From contig PJRA01000509.1 in assembly GCA_016987375.1 (NCBI GenBank), positions 1,554,014 through 1,618,013 on the forward strand: DNA of 64,000 nt, read 5' to 3'. Shown here one piece after another: positions 24,767 through 35,278 of this stretch (its first letter is position 1; each line of letters opens with the position of its first letter). The translations under genes were made by a program, and so were the position numbers. The DNA comes from Brachionus koreanus (Eukaryota > Rotifera > Eurotatoria > Ploima > Brachionidae). Under the pieces are notes generated by a model, which made no database searches, was not told the origin of the DNA, and saw only the letters and a program-made list of their open reading frames with translations.

Positions 24767-26799
24767 CTGAAATCAAATTAACTTATGGTTTATGATTACA
24801 CTTTTATTGGGGTTTTTCATAGCATTAACCGTTTGATTATCTCAATATTAAAAAAATCCCAGTAAAAAAAATGTTTAGTTAACTTTCTTTTACCTTAAAC
24901 GGCTTTTGAATGAACAAATTAACTTTGAAAAAATCCTACACAGAAAAGCCTAAATATTAAAATAAAAGATAAAAAATATAATTTTGATAATTATCTGCAA
25001 TGAATTTAAAAAACGAATTAAAATGCACTTATAATGAATTATTTAAAAAAAATTCATTTTTACTAATTATTTAAAAATTGACCGCACAAAAATATGAAAA
25101 AAAATCGAGTCAATTCAATTAAAGATTTACAAAATTTACTTTCTTTTCATAATTGCTATCTTTTATTCTTTCTTATTGAACTGTCTAAAATATATAATTA
25201 GAATCTGAAATGACTTATTTCAATTTTTGTAAAATTAAATATTTTATTTTTTCATTATTTTTCATTTTTGAAGATTAAATTTCAAAATGCCTGGAACAAA
25301 AATATCTTGAGACTGAATATTTAAGATTTGAAGTCATCAATTTCAATTAAAGAAAATATATGAAGCACCATTTAGGAAATTTAGAAGTGAAAAATACTTT
25401 GAAAATTCTCTACCTAATAGCAGAAAATCAACTCCTAAAATTTAGAGTAATTATTTGAATAAATGATTAGGTTTTATTGGATTCAAGATGACAAAAATCA
25501 AATTTAAAAGTTCAATTTAGCATTAATTCAAAATCACAATAAATAAAATAGACATAAAAAAATTGAGATTCCTTTTTTTATTGAATAAATACTAAAAAAG
25601 ACTTAATGTGTAATTTATATTTTGAAATTTACAAATTGCCTAAAAATTATTCTTCTTTAAAAGAAAATATGGGCTAAATTATTTATCTGTAAAAAAGCCT
25701 TATCATTGTGCTAAATGAATATTTAGCTTGTTGTTTTCCTAAAACTTTTAAGAGAATGGAAATGTTCCATCTAAGTTTTAATAATTTTTTCATACTTATT
25801 AAAAAAAATATATTTCAGCGTAATTTTTGTGCAGATATTATTGATATCATTGTTTTCTTGTCATGTTAAGTGATTTTTATAAAAAAAATTTATATTCATA
25901 TTTTAAATTTGATAACAATTGTAATTTAGGAAATGATTCTAGAAAAGCAAATAAAATGTTCGAGCAACTGTTTTGGTTAAAAATTAAATAAAGTTTTTTA
26001 AATATTTTCTAAAATAATTGCATAAAATTTTTTAAAAATAAAAGGATTAAAGATTAAAAATTCAAAACTATTTACATTCTCCCAATTTAAGGCCAACATA
26101 AAGTAAACTGTTTCTCAGCTAAAATTTTAAATTTTTAATAGTTTTAAACAGAGCGGGCTCATGATCAAAAAATAAATATATTCTGGTTATCAGCCAATTC
26201 ATTGAATAAAGGTCATCAATTGATCAAAATAAATAATAAATTTCTATATAAAAAATACTGCAAATTTTTTTTTCTCGAAAAGCATGTCTTATAAAACTTA
26301 GAAAGTCAACTTTTGTCAAATCAGCATGATGATCATTTTTGACAATATAAGTTTTTTTGCACTAGGACCTTGGTCTGCAGCCAACTTAGTGCCGGTTTAA
26401 ATATAGTGAGACTATATATGAAAGAGATTGAATGAAAATTTTAATTATTAATTGAAATTGGTCTCAGTGATTGGAAATAAATAACTATTGCAGAAATGTC
26501 TAATTAAAAGAATTTAACATTTTTTAATAAAATTTTCTTTGGACAATTAAATAATTCAAAAAGTTAGATATTTTTTCAATTGTGAATTTTTAAAAAAATA
26601 ATTTAATTGATTTTAAAATTAGATTCATTTGCGATAAATGAAAAAGGCTTCTTTTATAATTTAATTTAATGAAAAAAAAATGTAATTTACAAATCAGACA
26701 AATGCTATGAAATTAAAAGTCCCCGTAAAAATTTCAATTGAAAGGCTTTCACACCCTTCTAAATATTTTTTAAAATCTTTTTTTTTGTAAAATTTTATT
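24767..26799. other. Non-coding interval
   Basis: Two kilobases between the PSMG2 start and the NUDCD1 stop. It is AT-rich, and I see no coding exon, RNA gene or clear repeat. Confidence 0.55.
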
Positions 26800-28731
26800 T
26801 TACTCAACATTAATTTTAAAAATATAACAAGAATCTTTTTGTAAAAGTATCAAATAATCATTGGCACAATAAGCCCCATAAATTTCAGCATCGTTGTCCA
26901 AAGAAATTAAAAACTGCTTTGCTATTTGAGTTACTAATTTTCCTGTCTTTCTATGCTTTAATTCTGTATCTGATTTATTTAAACTTTGCTTGTAAACATA
27001 TACGTGCTTTTTGGTATCTACAACGGCTACATAGGAACAATCTGGTGGACATGAACGAAACTTTGCCTCTTGTTTTGAAGCTTGAACATAACCAAAAGCA
27101 TAAAATGTGTGTTCATGAGTCATCCAAACAGTCTCCGATGGAGCTGGATGTGATACTCTTTGTGGTTGCCACAATACTCCATCCACATCATGTCTTAAAC
27201 ACAGAGCGGGTGATTTATTTGCATTTAAGTGCACTTCGAACAGAAATTTGGTATCATTTATGAAACTTTTATGTGTGCATTCATGACTATTGCCGTCCAT
27301 TCGTCTAAGCATCATATAAATGTCTTCATTTTCGACATTTGCCATTTGTTGTTCATCCATCATGCCATCACATTCTTCCAATTGCTGTTCTAAGGTAAAA
27401 AGTGACCTGCTTTCAGAAGATTTAGCCTGAGCTTCAGCTGACATTTGATTAGCAAAGTTTTGCTCTTCATCTATTTTATATTCACCATATTTATCTTGAT
27501 CTTTCATAAAATATTGCCACGTTTGGCCTGGATTTGCTTTGACCAGATTCAATTCTAGATAATCTGAAGTTTCTTGATTAGTTAAAAACCAAGTAGATTC
27601 GTCCATTTTAATTATCGAACTAAAATGACCACTCAAAATAATACTATCTCTAAAAATTACTTGTATAAAGTCATGTCTTAAAGTAACATTTACATCACTC
27701 TTAACCACTTTTTCTATGCTGTCCTTTTTGTGCAAATCTAATCGAATTTTTACATGTATTTCTTGATTGTTTTGAGACCAAGTGTAGAATTTTTCACTAA
27801 AATTTTGGGTATCCATTTGATCACTGCTGGGTATTGAGGTTATAGATTTGGCTATCGAAATTGGCTTTTCCGAATCATAAATAAAATTCGAATAACTTGG
27901 AGCAGCAATGTAAACACTTTGACCATTTGTCTCTAGAACTGCATATTCTGGCACCGATGAATAGCAGTTTATTTTGCGCTTTCGCTTTAAGGTCCATTGG
28001 GAGTTTTTGTTCTCAAAAGTTAGCCAATTAATAATAGTATCAAACTTAGGTGTTGACTTTGAGTCGAAAGTTTCGACAACATTTAGTAGGAGACAATGAA
28101 AAAGTCCATTATAAAACAGCGCATCTTTGAGAACACATGTAGTTTCAGGATGGCTTAGATCCCATTTAAGAAGAAGATTCCAATTTTCCGGCACTAAAGG
28201 ATTATCCGATATGCTGGGCACATCTATTTGAACAAAATAAAGTGAAGAAAAGCCGTCAAAAATAACTGCCGTAGTCTCATTTACAAATTTCATTGTCACT
28301 GCAGTTCTTTCGTAATTTTGCAAATTAAGCTTTAAATTTGTGGCAACTACACATCGTTGTGGCACAAGCTTTGGTAAGTTGTAAACCACTCGATTCAAGC
28401 ATAAATCAGAATCGAAAAAATACAAACTAGAATCATCGAATTGATTGACAATAAGCGAATTTTGCATTCCGAATAATTTCAAATGCTGATAAAGTAAAAA
28501 TTTTTGTTTGGACTCATTTGATTCAATAAAATTATAAGTGTCTAGTTGGCTTTTTAGTTCCAGTTTGTATTGAACAAAACCGTCCAACGAAAGCTTGTAG
28601 CCTTCAAAAGTGGGATTAAGAAGTTCTCTATTTGGATGCAAGTCAAACCATTGTGCATTGTCTTGTTGTCTTGGCGGAGGTCGAGTCTGGTTCGATTCAT
28701 CACCAAGTTCCATCAACGAACCTGAGCTCAT
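26800..28731 (-). CDS. NUDCD1: NudC domain-containing protein 1 (CML66-like)
   Basis: Intronless, 643 aa (human about 583). The family acts as an HSP90 co-chaperone client adaptor in cytosol and nucleus. Matching segments run in order: NPTFEGYKLSLDGFVQYKLEL near residue 40, WSQNNQEIHVKIRL opening the CS domain near 315-410, STWFL and LEQQLEECD, then CLRHDVDGVLWQP, AFGYVQASKQEAKF and GKLVTQIAKQ near the end. The N-terminal 35 residues and a linker near 440-480 are extra relative to human. The ATG at 28731 is preceded 9 nt upstream by an acceptor-like TTGATTTTTAG. The FLAD1 stop is 136 bp upstream on the same strand, so the two may be co-transcribed. Confidence 0.95.
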   Translation of the reverse strand: MSSGSLMELGDESNQTRPPPRQQDNAQWFDLHPNRELLNPTFEGYKLSLDGFVQYKLELKSQLDTYNFIESNESKQKFLLYQHLKLFGMQNSLIVNQFDDSSLYFFDSDLCLNRVVYNLPKLVPQRCVVATNLKLNLQNYERTAVTMKFVNETTAVIFDGFSSLYFVQIDVPSISDNPLVPENWNLLLKWDLSHPETTCVLKDALFYNGLFHCLLLNVVETFDSKSTPKFDTIINWLTFENKNSQWTLKRKRKINCYSSVPEYAVLETNGQSVYIAAPSYSNFIYDSEKPISIAKSITSIPSSDQMDTQNFSEKFYTWSQNNQEIHVKIRLDLHKKDSIEKVVKSDVNVTLRHDFIQVIFRDSIILSGHFSSIIKMDESTWFLTNQETSDYLELNLVKANPGQTWQYFMKDQDKYGEYKIDEEQNFANQMSAEAQAKSSESRSLFTLEQQLEECDGMMDEQQMANVENEDIYMMLRRMDGNSHECTHKSFINDTKFLFEVHLNANKSPALCLRHDVDGVLWQPQRVSHPAPSETVWMTHEHTFYAFGYVQASKQEAKFRSCPPDCSYVAVVDTKKHVYVYKQSLNKSDTELKHRKTGKLVTQIAKQFLISLDNDAEIYGAYCANDYLILLQKDSCYIFKINVE

Positions 28732-28742
28732 GTCAAAATACT
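28732..28742 (-). promoter_or_regulatory. 3' splice acceptor just upstream of NUDCD1 start
   Basis: T-rich tract ending in TTTTTTGATTTTTAG, cutting at 28741/28740, with the ATG 9 nt later. Because only 136 bp separate the FLAD1 stop from this ATG, a spliced-leader acceptor is a reasonable reading; an ordinary 5'-UTR intron is the alternative. Confidence 0.45.
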
Positions 28743-28867
28743 AAAAATCAAAAAACAATTTTCAAAACAAACATGTGGCAAATTATTGCCATCAAGAATT
28801 TCTAAGTTTAAATAAAACTAAAATTAGAATAAAAATTTATTTTTAATTAAAATATTAATCCTAGAAT

Positions 28868-29995
28868 TTATAATTTAGCATGCTTAATCCGCGACTCTCT
28901 TTCGAGTTCTTCGTTTTCGAGCAAATAGGCTGGCAAATAAGTGCCATCTGGCTTAAGCAATGCTTTATTCGGAACTGTGTTCATTTTGCTGTCTAAAGAA
29001 GTATAGCCATGGTCATACAATGAACAATAGGGTAGACCAAGAGCACGTATGAAATACCAAATTTCACTATATTTCCAGTCCAGTATGGGATTGACTCTCA
29101 TGTATTCAGGCCAGTCTTTGTCAGTTGGAGAAAATTCAACCATTGTTTTAAAATAAGAGCTGTCTGTTCGTCTCGTGCCCATTAGAATAGTGTCCAAATC
29201 GTCATTGCTCGATTTAAGTTCAAATAGACATTCCTTTAAGCTTTTAGATGTGTCATCAAAAATAATGAAATTAAGTGAATTTTTGAAAAAGTTTATAATT
29301 TCTGAATCAATAAAATGGTCCATTTCGGCAAATGAATGCTTTATGTTTATGATGAGAACATTAAGGGGAAATTCATAGCCCAGTCTTAGTGCACAGGCAT
29401 AATACAAATATAACACAACACAACAGTCCTTTCCACCATTGAACGAAATACATGATTGCCGATTGCTTGGCTTTTTTCTAATGCACTTTTCAATTACTGA
29501 AATCGAATGCTTTACTTTAGCACATAGAGCTGTAAAATTAATTTTTTTGGACAAAAAGCTAAGCGCCATGTCATCCGAATTCAACAAATGAGTTCTTTCA
29601 AAGTTATATACCAAATGGTCAGCATTTATGAATGCATTCAGATTAGGATTACTTTTACACAAACGAGTAAATAGTGAGGCAGTATGCGAATAGAAATCAG
29701 CATGTTTTAGAGCACAGACACTATCTATTGATTGCTTAAGCTGATCGAGAATGGGGTCGATAGTTGAAGAACTAGTTGTGATTAGTACTAAATTTTCGTC
29801 TAATTTTTCTAAATAATTTTTTATCTCTAATTGATCTAGATAACTAATAAAAAAAGTTTTTTTTAAATTAAAATCCAAATCATTTAATTTTTTAAATAAA
29901 TAGTTAAAAATAAAGTTGTAGTGATATGAGTCTGCATCGTTGGAATCAGTGATAACGATTAGAGATGCGCTACTCTTTGCCAGGTTCTTGGTCAT
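28868..29995 (-). CDS. FLAD1: FAD synthase (FLAD1-like)
   Basis: Intronless, 375 aa. FAD synthase adenylates FMN with ATP to make FAD. The PAPS-reductase-like catalytic domain spans about residues 160-375. It has the P-loop-type motif SFNGGKDCC at 184-192, then DTILMGTRRTD, EFSPTDKDWPEYMRVNPILDW, SEIWYFIRALGLPYCSLYDHGYTSLDS and a C-terminal NEELERESR segment, all typical of the family. The N-terminal 150 residues resemble an eroded, shortened molybdopterin-binding-like domain (SLIVITDSNDADSYHYN). The ATG lies inside the ETFRF1 gene, 26 bp before that gene's stop, in another frame. No strong acceptor lies just before it. Confidence 0.92.
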   Translation of the reverse strand: MTKNLAKSSASLIVITDSNDADSYHYNFIFNYLFKKLNDLDFNLKKTFFISYLDQLEIKNYLEKLDENLVLITTSSSTIDPILDQLKQSIDSVCALKHADFYSHTASLFTRLCKSNPNLNAFINADHLVYNFERTHLLNSDDMALSFLSKKINFTALCAKVKHSISVIEKCIRKKPSNRQSCISFNGGKDCCVVLYLYYACALRLGYEFPLNVLIINIKHSFAEMDHFIDSEIINFFKNSLNFIIFDDTSKSLKECLFELKSSNDDLDTILMGTRRTDSSYFKTMVEFSPTDKDWPEYMRVNPILDWKYSEIWYFIRALGLPYCSLYDHGYTSLDSKMNTVPNKALLKPDGTYLPAYLLENEELERESRIKHAKL

Positions 29996-30342
29996 AGTAA
30001 GATTTTTTTAAGTGGCGATATTTTTTAAGTTTGTACAGTGCGTCTATTTCTTTGATAACAAACTCGCCTCTTTTGATTAAAGCTTCTATTTGAATTGGAT
30101 CTGTTTCGTTACGGTTTGAATTAAAGCTTTTTCTTAGACGATTCTTAAAATAGTCATAGCCAAGTGGATAGTCTTTACCATAATATAATAGCTTAAATTG
30201 AAAATAAAATTAAAATTAATTTATTTTTGTTTTAATTTAATTATGATTTATACAGTGTCTTTGTTATTTATTTATTATTAAAGTAAGTTTAAAAGCTTAC
30301 ATTTTTGTACAAATTAATCACCTGTGATCTTAATGAAGACAT
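29970..30342 (-). CDS. ETFRF1: Electron transfer flavoprotein regulatory factor 1 (LYRM5)
   Basis: Two exons, 30342-30301 and 30191-29970, with a 109-bp intron (AAT|GTAAGC ... TTTAAG|CTA), give 87 aa, the family's normal size. It starts MSSLRSQVINLYKNLLYYGK and continues DYPLGYDYFKNRLRKSF, then IEALIKRGEFVIKEIDALYKL and KYRHLKKSYYD, all lining up with human LYRM5. LYR-family ETFRF1 binds electron-transfer flavoprotein in the mitochondrial matrix and displaces its FAD. The stop codon (29970-29972) lies 26 bp inside the downstream FLAD1 frame. The coding exon is too short and too overlapped to be found by simple ORF calling. Confidence 0.9.
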
Positions 30343-30936
30343 TTTTATTTGAAATGAAAAAATTATAAGCTCTTAAAAATACAAAAATAGCTCGTGATTA
30401 CTTAATGCAATATTTTAAAAACAAAAATGCTACGTGCATACTAAAAAAGAATTTTGATTTGCACTTTAATTTTGAAATTTTTATTGTCTTGTTAAATTTA
30501 TTATTTGAGTACTTCGTTACTAAAATAATAATAAATAATAATAGTTTTCTCAATTTTCCTTGAACTTTTATTTATTTATTTAAATGAAATCTAAAACGTT
30601 TAATTTAGGTAAATTTTCTGGTAATTTTATTGAAATTTTAAAATAATTTGAATTATTCTTAAGTAAATTTTAGCATTGAATAGAATTAAAGGCAAACAAT
30701 TCAAGTTCAAAAAATAGTCTTAGTAGCGTTGAAAATTAAAAATAATTATTTTTTAAATTAAACTGATTGATTAATTAATTATTCAAGTAGAAGGAAAATT
30801 TTTTGAAGATGATAAAAATTTTTATTAAATTTTGAATGAAATTTCAAAATAATTTCGCTATATTCTAGTCTGTTTTTAAATAAATCAAATTTGAAAAAAT
30901 ATTTTTAAAATTTATTTAGATCTATCATCCAAATAA
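30343..30936. other. Non-coding interval
   Basis: About 0.6 kb of AT-rich DNA between ETFRF1 and the next minus-strand gene. It must hold the ETFRF1 5' region. I see no other feature. Confidence 0.55.
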
Positions 30937-31189
30937 CTATGGTTCTCTGATTAATGCATATCTTAAAAAAATTATTTAAAATTTTTAAAAAATCAGTTTG
31001 AATTTTAAAAAACTTGCACGAGCTAGATCGAGGATCGCAGTAAAGTCCCTTTGATGAATCACATAAATCACTGCTTACTAAGCATGAAGAATCCAGACCA
31101 AGAATTGTTATCTGTCCATTTAAACAATGAATTAGCAATACAATTAAAAAAATGTGTATGAAAAATCTAATGATATTTGCTTTTTTCAT
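30937..31189 (-). CDS. Small secreted Cys-containing peptide, uncharacterised
   Basis: Exons 31189-31014 and 30961-30937, with a 52-bp intron (TGCAA|GTTTTTT ... TTTAAG|A), give 66 aa. Residues 1-25 (MKKANIIRFFIHIFLIVLLI...) form a clear signal peptide ending near CLNGQ. The mature part has four cysteines (SSCLVSSDLCDSS, LYCDPRSSSCKY), a spacing like the start of EB or dickkopf-type Cys-rich modules. The donor is a weak GTTTTT; without splicing the frame runs 36 codons further into a low-complexity tail. An acceptor-like TTTTATATTAG lies 6 nt before the ATG, and the next upstream gene ends 135 bp away on the same strand. Function unknown. Confidence 0.5.
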
Positions 31190-31324
31190 TTTATTCTAAT
31201 ATAAAAGTTAAATTATTTTTTGTTTTTTTTTTTTATGAATGAATTGGTGTCATATGTTTGTATCATTTGCATTTTTGTTTATTTTTCTATTTTTATTTTT
31301 GAGCATTGAAATTAAAATAAAAAA

Positions 31325-32320
31325 TTATATTATCAAAAGTAAAAGTTTTTGCTTTTTTTCTAAATCTTCAATTTCATGAGTGAAACTATCGATTAATTTT
31401 ATTAAATCATTTATATTTATCATCATAGTTTCCTTTAAGAAAATTTTTAAAATTTAAAAACTTTTTTGTAAAAAATACCATTTGATTAGACAAATCAATT
31501 TGTCTGGCTGATACATGTCGCATAGTTTTTCTCATTCTAATAATGTCCTCATAATAATAAGGATTAGAATATTGCTTTTAATTGAAAAATTATTTTGGAG
31601 AAAATTTCTTATTCAAAAACTTACTGATTGTTTTAAATTTGATATATGTGTTGAAAACCCTTTGAGATACTCAGCCCAGTCATCTACTTTTTTACAAAAC
31701 AATGAAATTTTTCTTTCCAGCGAAGTCTTTGAATAATATATTAAACAAATAGAGCTACATTAAATATTTTCTCACAATTTTTTCATTTAAACTGTTTATT
31801 TTTGTCTTAATTTCTAATTCATCAGTTTCAAAACAAGAAATTTTGAAATCAAACTCTTCAGATTCTTTTGATTTTTCATACTTTTAATAAATGAAACATT
31901 GTAGTGTGTCTACATAAAATTATTATATTACTAAAGTGCAAATTTTTTCCTTTCTTGTTTCAATTTTTTTAAATTTATCATCAATTAAAGAATATTTTAG
32001 TTTGATCAAATTTTTCTTTAAAAAAAAAAGCATAAAAAAATTATAATTATTGTATTTAATTTATTACATAATGTTCAAATACAGATCGGTATCTTTCATT
32101 ATAGTTTGAATAAGATCTTACCAAATTAGAGTATGTCTTTAAAATTTCTTCATTTTCTCTTGTCTAAAAACTACTTCTTAATATTTTTATTTATGAATCG
32201 AAATATACTTTTTGTTTGAAAATGCTAAACGAGATAATTTTATCAGCATTGTCTGAAAAATCAAATTTCAATTAAACAAAAAATGAACAGATAAATTTTA
32301 CTCTTTCCAAAAAATTTCAT
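31325..32320 (-). CDS. Uncharacterised 208-aa coiled-coil protein, eight exons
   Basis: Built from eight short exons: 32320-32302, 32252-32209, 32163-32068, 32015-31932, 31880-31776, 31726-31625, 31547-31479 and 31432-31325. The seven introns of 45-77 bp are all GT-AG and all phases close. The product starts MKFFGKNNADKIISFSIFKQ and is largely heptad-like helix: EEILKTYSNLVRSYSNYNER, LIDDKFKKIETRKEKICTL, INSLNEKITSLERKISLFC, WAEYLKGFSTHISNLKQS and FTHEIEDLEKKQK. No signal peptide or membrane segment is seen. I do not recognise the family; a BAR-like or scaffold coiled coil is possible. The start exon is the least certain part. Exon 3 could alternatively end 54 bp earlier at a GTAAGA. Confidence 0.7.
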
Positions 32321-32655
32321 TTTATGAATAACAAAATGATGAGAATATAAAAAAAAGATTATTTTTAAATCTATGTTTGGCTGATCCCTTTCTTTATTTA
32401 GATTTTAATAAAATAATAATAAACTAAATTTTTCACTTAATTTTATTATAGACATTTAATTGTCTATTATTTTAATTCACAAATCATGATGAATCCAGAA
32501 TTTGAAGATAATTTTTGCTTTCAAATTTCAAATTTTTAAAATTCTTTTAGAGTTTTTTAAAACAAATAAAAAATTTATTTCAAAATTAATTTAAATATAA
32601 AAATTGAAAAAAAATGTTCCTGATTTTTTTTTAATATTTTACCTAAGAGCTTTTT
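32321..32655. other. Short non-coding interval
   Basis: 335 bp between the LPMO stop and the coiled-coil gene on the same strand. It is AT-rich with no visible feature. Confidence 0.5.
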
Positions 32656-33908
32656 TTAAGGACAATCGCAGAGTGCTGGACATGTTTCCAAACATGCAAT
32701 CACGTCCAAACTTACAACTTGTCTTACTGATTTTTCAAATTCATCTAAAATAACTTTGCATCGAACATTGCACATTCTATTGCAATAAATTTTAACTATC
32801 CTGGCAATATTAATTTTAGTTCCGAATTCGTATTTGACTCGGCAACTTCCACCAGGAATTTTTGACGAATCAGTTGTAGTAGTAGAAATTGTTTGAGTTG
32901 TAGTAAATTCATATTCATAGCTGTCATCATCTGTTTCTGTAATGGAATAATCTATGTATTCGGTAGGAATCTCGGCGGTTGTAGTTCCCACAGGTATAAA
33001 TATTGAAGTCATTTCATAAGGAGTTGTTAATTCCTCAATGTAAAAAGGATCAATTGTAGTAAAAATTGGATCTATTATCTCAATGCTTGATAGAGTTGTA
33101 GTAGCAGTTGAAGTGGTCGTAGTTAAAGATGTTGTAGTAGTTGAAGTAGATGTAGGAGTAGTGCTGGTTACTTCTTCAATCTCTGTTCCATCTCCTAAAA
33201 TAGCAATATCAGAACAACCAATGAAGTTTTCCTGAACAGGTCCACATCCAACACATTCAGTATTAGTTTCTGGATCCCGTCCCTTGTTTAAATTTAAAAA
33301 AAAAACAAGTAATTTTATGAATCGAATGATATTTATAAATCTTTTACCCAGCTGTTTCCTGTCACATACTTCCATTGAAGAACACAATGTGAACACACAA
33401 AATTTTCCGGCAAGATTAAGGACAAATGAGCAATTTCTAAATGACTACTAACTGGAAATTTCGTGCCAGATGCTTCTTTTATTCTCAATTTGGTTCGATT
33501 GAGACATGATTCGGTGGCATCGGTTTCCCAGCCATCAACTTTACAAATCCTAAATTCAAAAAATCCCCAATGATTAGCAGTCAAAATAACTTCGACTGGA
33601 ATCTCAGAATTTTTCTTATATGTACGAACAATTTTTCCCAAGTATTTTAGTCCACCTTTTTCATAAGTTCTAGGATGGGATTCTTCATACGGATCTCCGC
33701 AAATTCCGCATTTTCCTCCATTGTTCTCCCATTGATTTCGAAATCCTCCACAAAACATTTGATTATAATCATAATTTTTGCAGCATTCCAAAAAATCTGA
33801 ATCTTCAAGCCAAGCACTTGCACGTGATGGTGGATTTGCTAGATATCCATGCTGAATGGTAGGTTCAAAAATAAACGCCAATGGAAACAAAATTAAAAAT
33901 AAAATCAT
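32656..33908 (-). CDS. AA15-family lytic polysaccharide monooxygenase, secreted
   Basis: Exons 33908-33348 and 33282-32656, with a 65-bp intron (TGG|GTAAAA ... AACAAG|GGA), give 395 aa. A signal peptide of about 19 residues is followed directly by HGYLANPPSRASAW, so mature His1 can form the copper histidine brace with the second His in TANHWGFFEFRIC. Other AA15 blocks are CGGFRNQW, GKCGICGDPY, CVLQWKYVTGNSW and CVGCGPVQENFIGCSDI. AA15 enzymes oxidatively cleave chitin or cellulose outside the cell. After the catalytic domain come a Thr/Ser-rich, probably O-glycosylated linker (about 120 residues) and a Cys-rich tail with eight or more cysteines (YCNRMCNVRC, CLETCPALCDCP) that I do not recognise. 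Confidence 0.92.
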
Positions 33909-35278
33909 TTTTATTAAGATTAGAATTTTAAAAGTTTTTCAAGTTTACTTACTTAAATACCCAAAATATGGTAGCAATCCACAGAGAAATATTTCTAACT
34001 AAAACTACAATCAAAGCCAAGCCCTTAATATTTTTTCTGTTGATTTTGTAGAAAATTTCGAAATTTTCTAGTGTTTCAAAAGTAATCATGATATGGTTTA
34101 CGTAATATTTTATCTTTTAATTTAGTTTACCTTTTAAATATTTTGTTTTTTCTATTATATCAGTGATTGATGATATTTTTAAATCAAAATTAATGATGTT
34201 TTTCACGAAATATCATATTTGTATAGGTGCAACAATTTTTTCAAATAATTGAAATGATGTAAGTAATACTGAATAAGATTAATTAATATTTTTTTAAAAT
34301 AATTACTACTTTTCCATTATTTAAATTAAAAATCATTAAAGGGATATTTTTTTCTAAGCAAAATTTGAGTTTCAAATTTAAAGATCTTTAAAATATTCAA
34401 AGAAAACCTTCAAATTGCATAATTTTAATTAATAAAAATATAAAAACAAAACTTGTTTTTCTCAACTTAGGCGATAGAATAACCCCAACATGATTTGTTA
34501 TCTAGAGTGTTTGAGTCACGTTTTTATTTCCCTTATTCAGTTAAAAAAAAATAATTAATTTCTTTCTTTTTATTACCTAGAGTAAAGGGGATAAAATTTT
34601 CGAATTGTCAGACTCATAAATAGGGCAAAAAGCTAGAATAACTTTGCGTTGGAGAACTTCATACGTGATTTTCAAATCGTTTTTTAACATAGCAGAACAT
34701 TTTCATTCAATAATTTATAAGTTTATTATAAGTTTATTCAAGGATTATAAAGAATCATTTACAATCTAGCAAACATGTCATCAAAAAAAATTTAATTAAA
34801 CAAAATGAGATTTTAATACTATTTTAAAAATTGAAATTAAAATATTTTTTGATAATAATTTAATTTTTTTTTAAATAGCTTTTAAAAATTTTTCATTTTG
34901 TTAGTAAAAAAATTTTATTAATTTTCAGAAACAAAATTTAATTAATCTAAATAACTAAATTTGAAATTTTTATTAAAAATAAGCCGGGTCTTCCAGTGTT
35001 GACATTTTTTAAAAAGACCAATATTTTTGATTAATCAAGCTTAATAGCTCAAATTTACTTGGTTTTAAAATTTGGATTGATTTTTAAAATTGAGTGAAAT
35101 TAACAACATTCAAATCTAAATAAAAATTTGCTTTATTTAATAAAAAATAAAACGGAATGAAAAAAAAAAGCAAATCGGAAATTAAATTAGTTAAAAGTTG
35201 ACTCAAATTAGAATTTAACAATCAGATTAATAAGAATTTTCAAACATTCAGGGGGGACAAGCATCTGATTGAGAATAT
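33909..35278. other. Non-coding interval with partial MITE
   Basis: About 1.4 kb upstream of the LPMO start. It contains a partial subfamily B element ending at 35002, otherwise AT-rich sequence without coding signal. Confidence 0.55.
34870..35002 (-). mobile_element. Partial TTAA-type MITE, subfamily B
   Basis: The reverse complement begins AACACTGGAAGACCCGGCTT and stays alignable with the left end of 4467-4690 for about 120 bp (AAAATTTCAAAT, AATTAAATTTT, TCTGAAAATTAA). The flanking TTAA has become TTGA. The other end is missing, so the outer limit is approximate. Confidence 0.55.
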
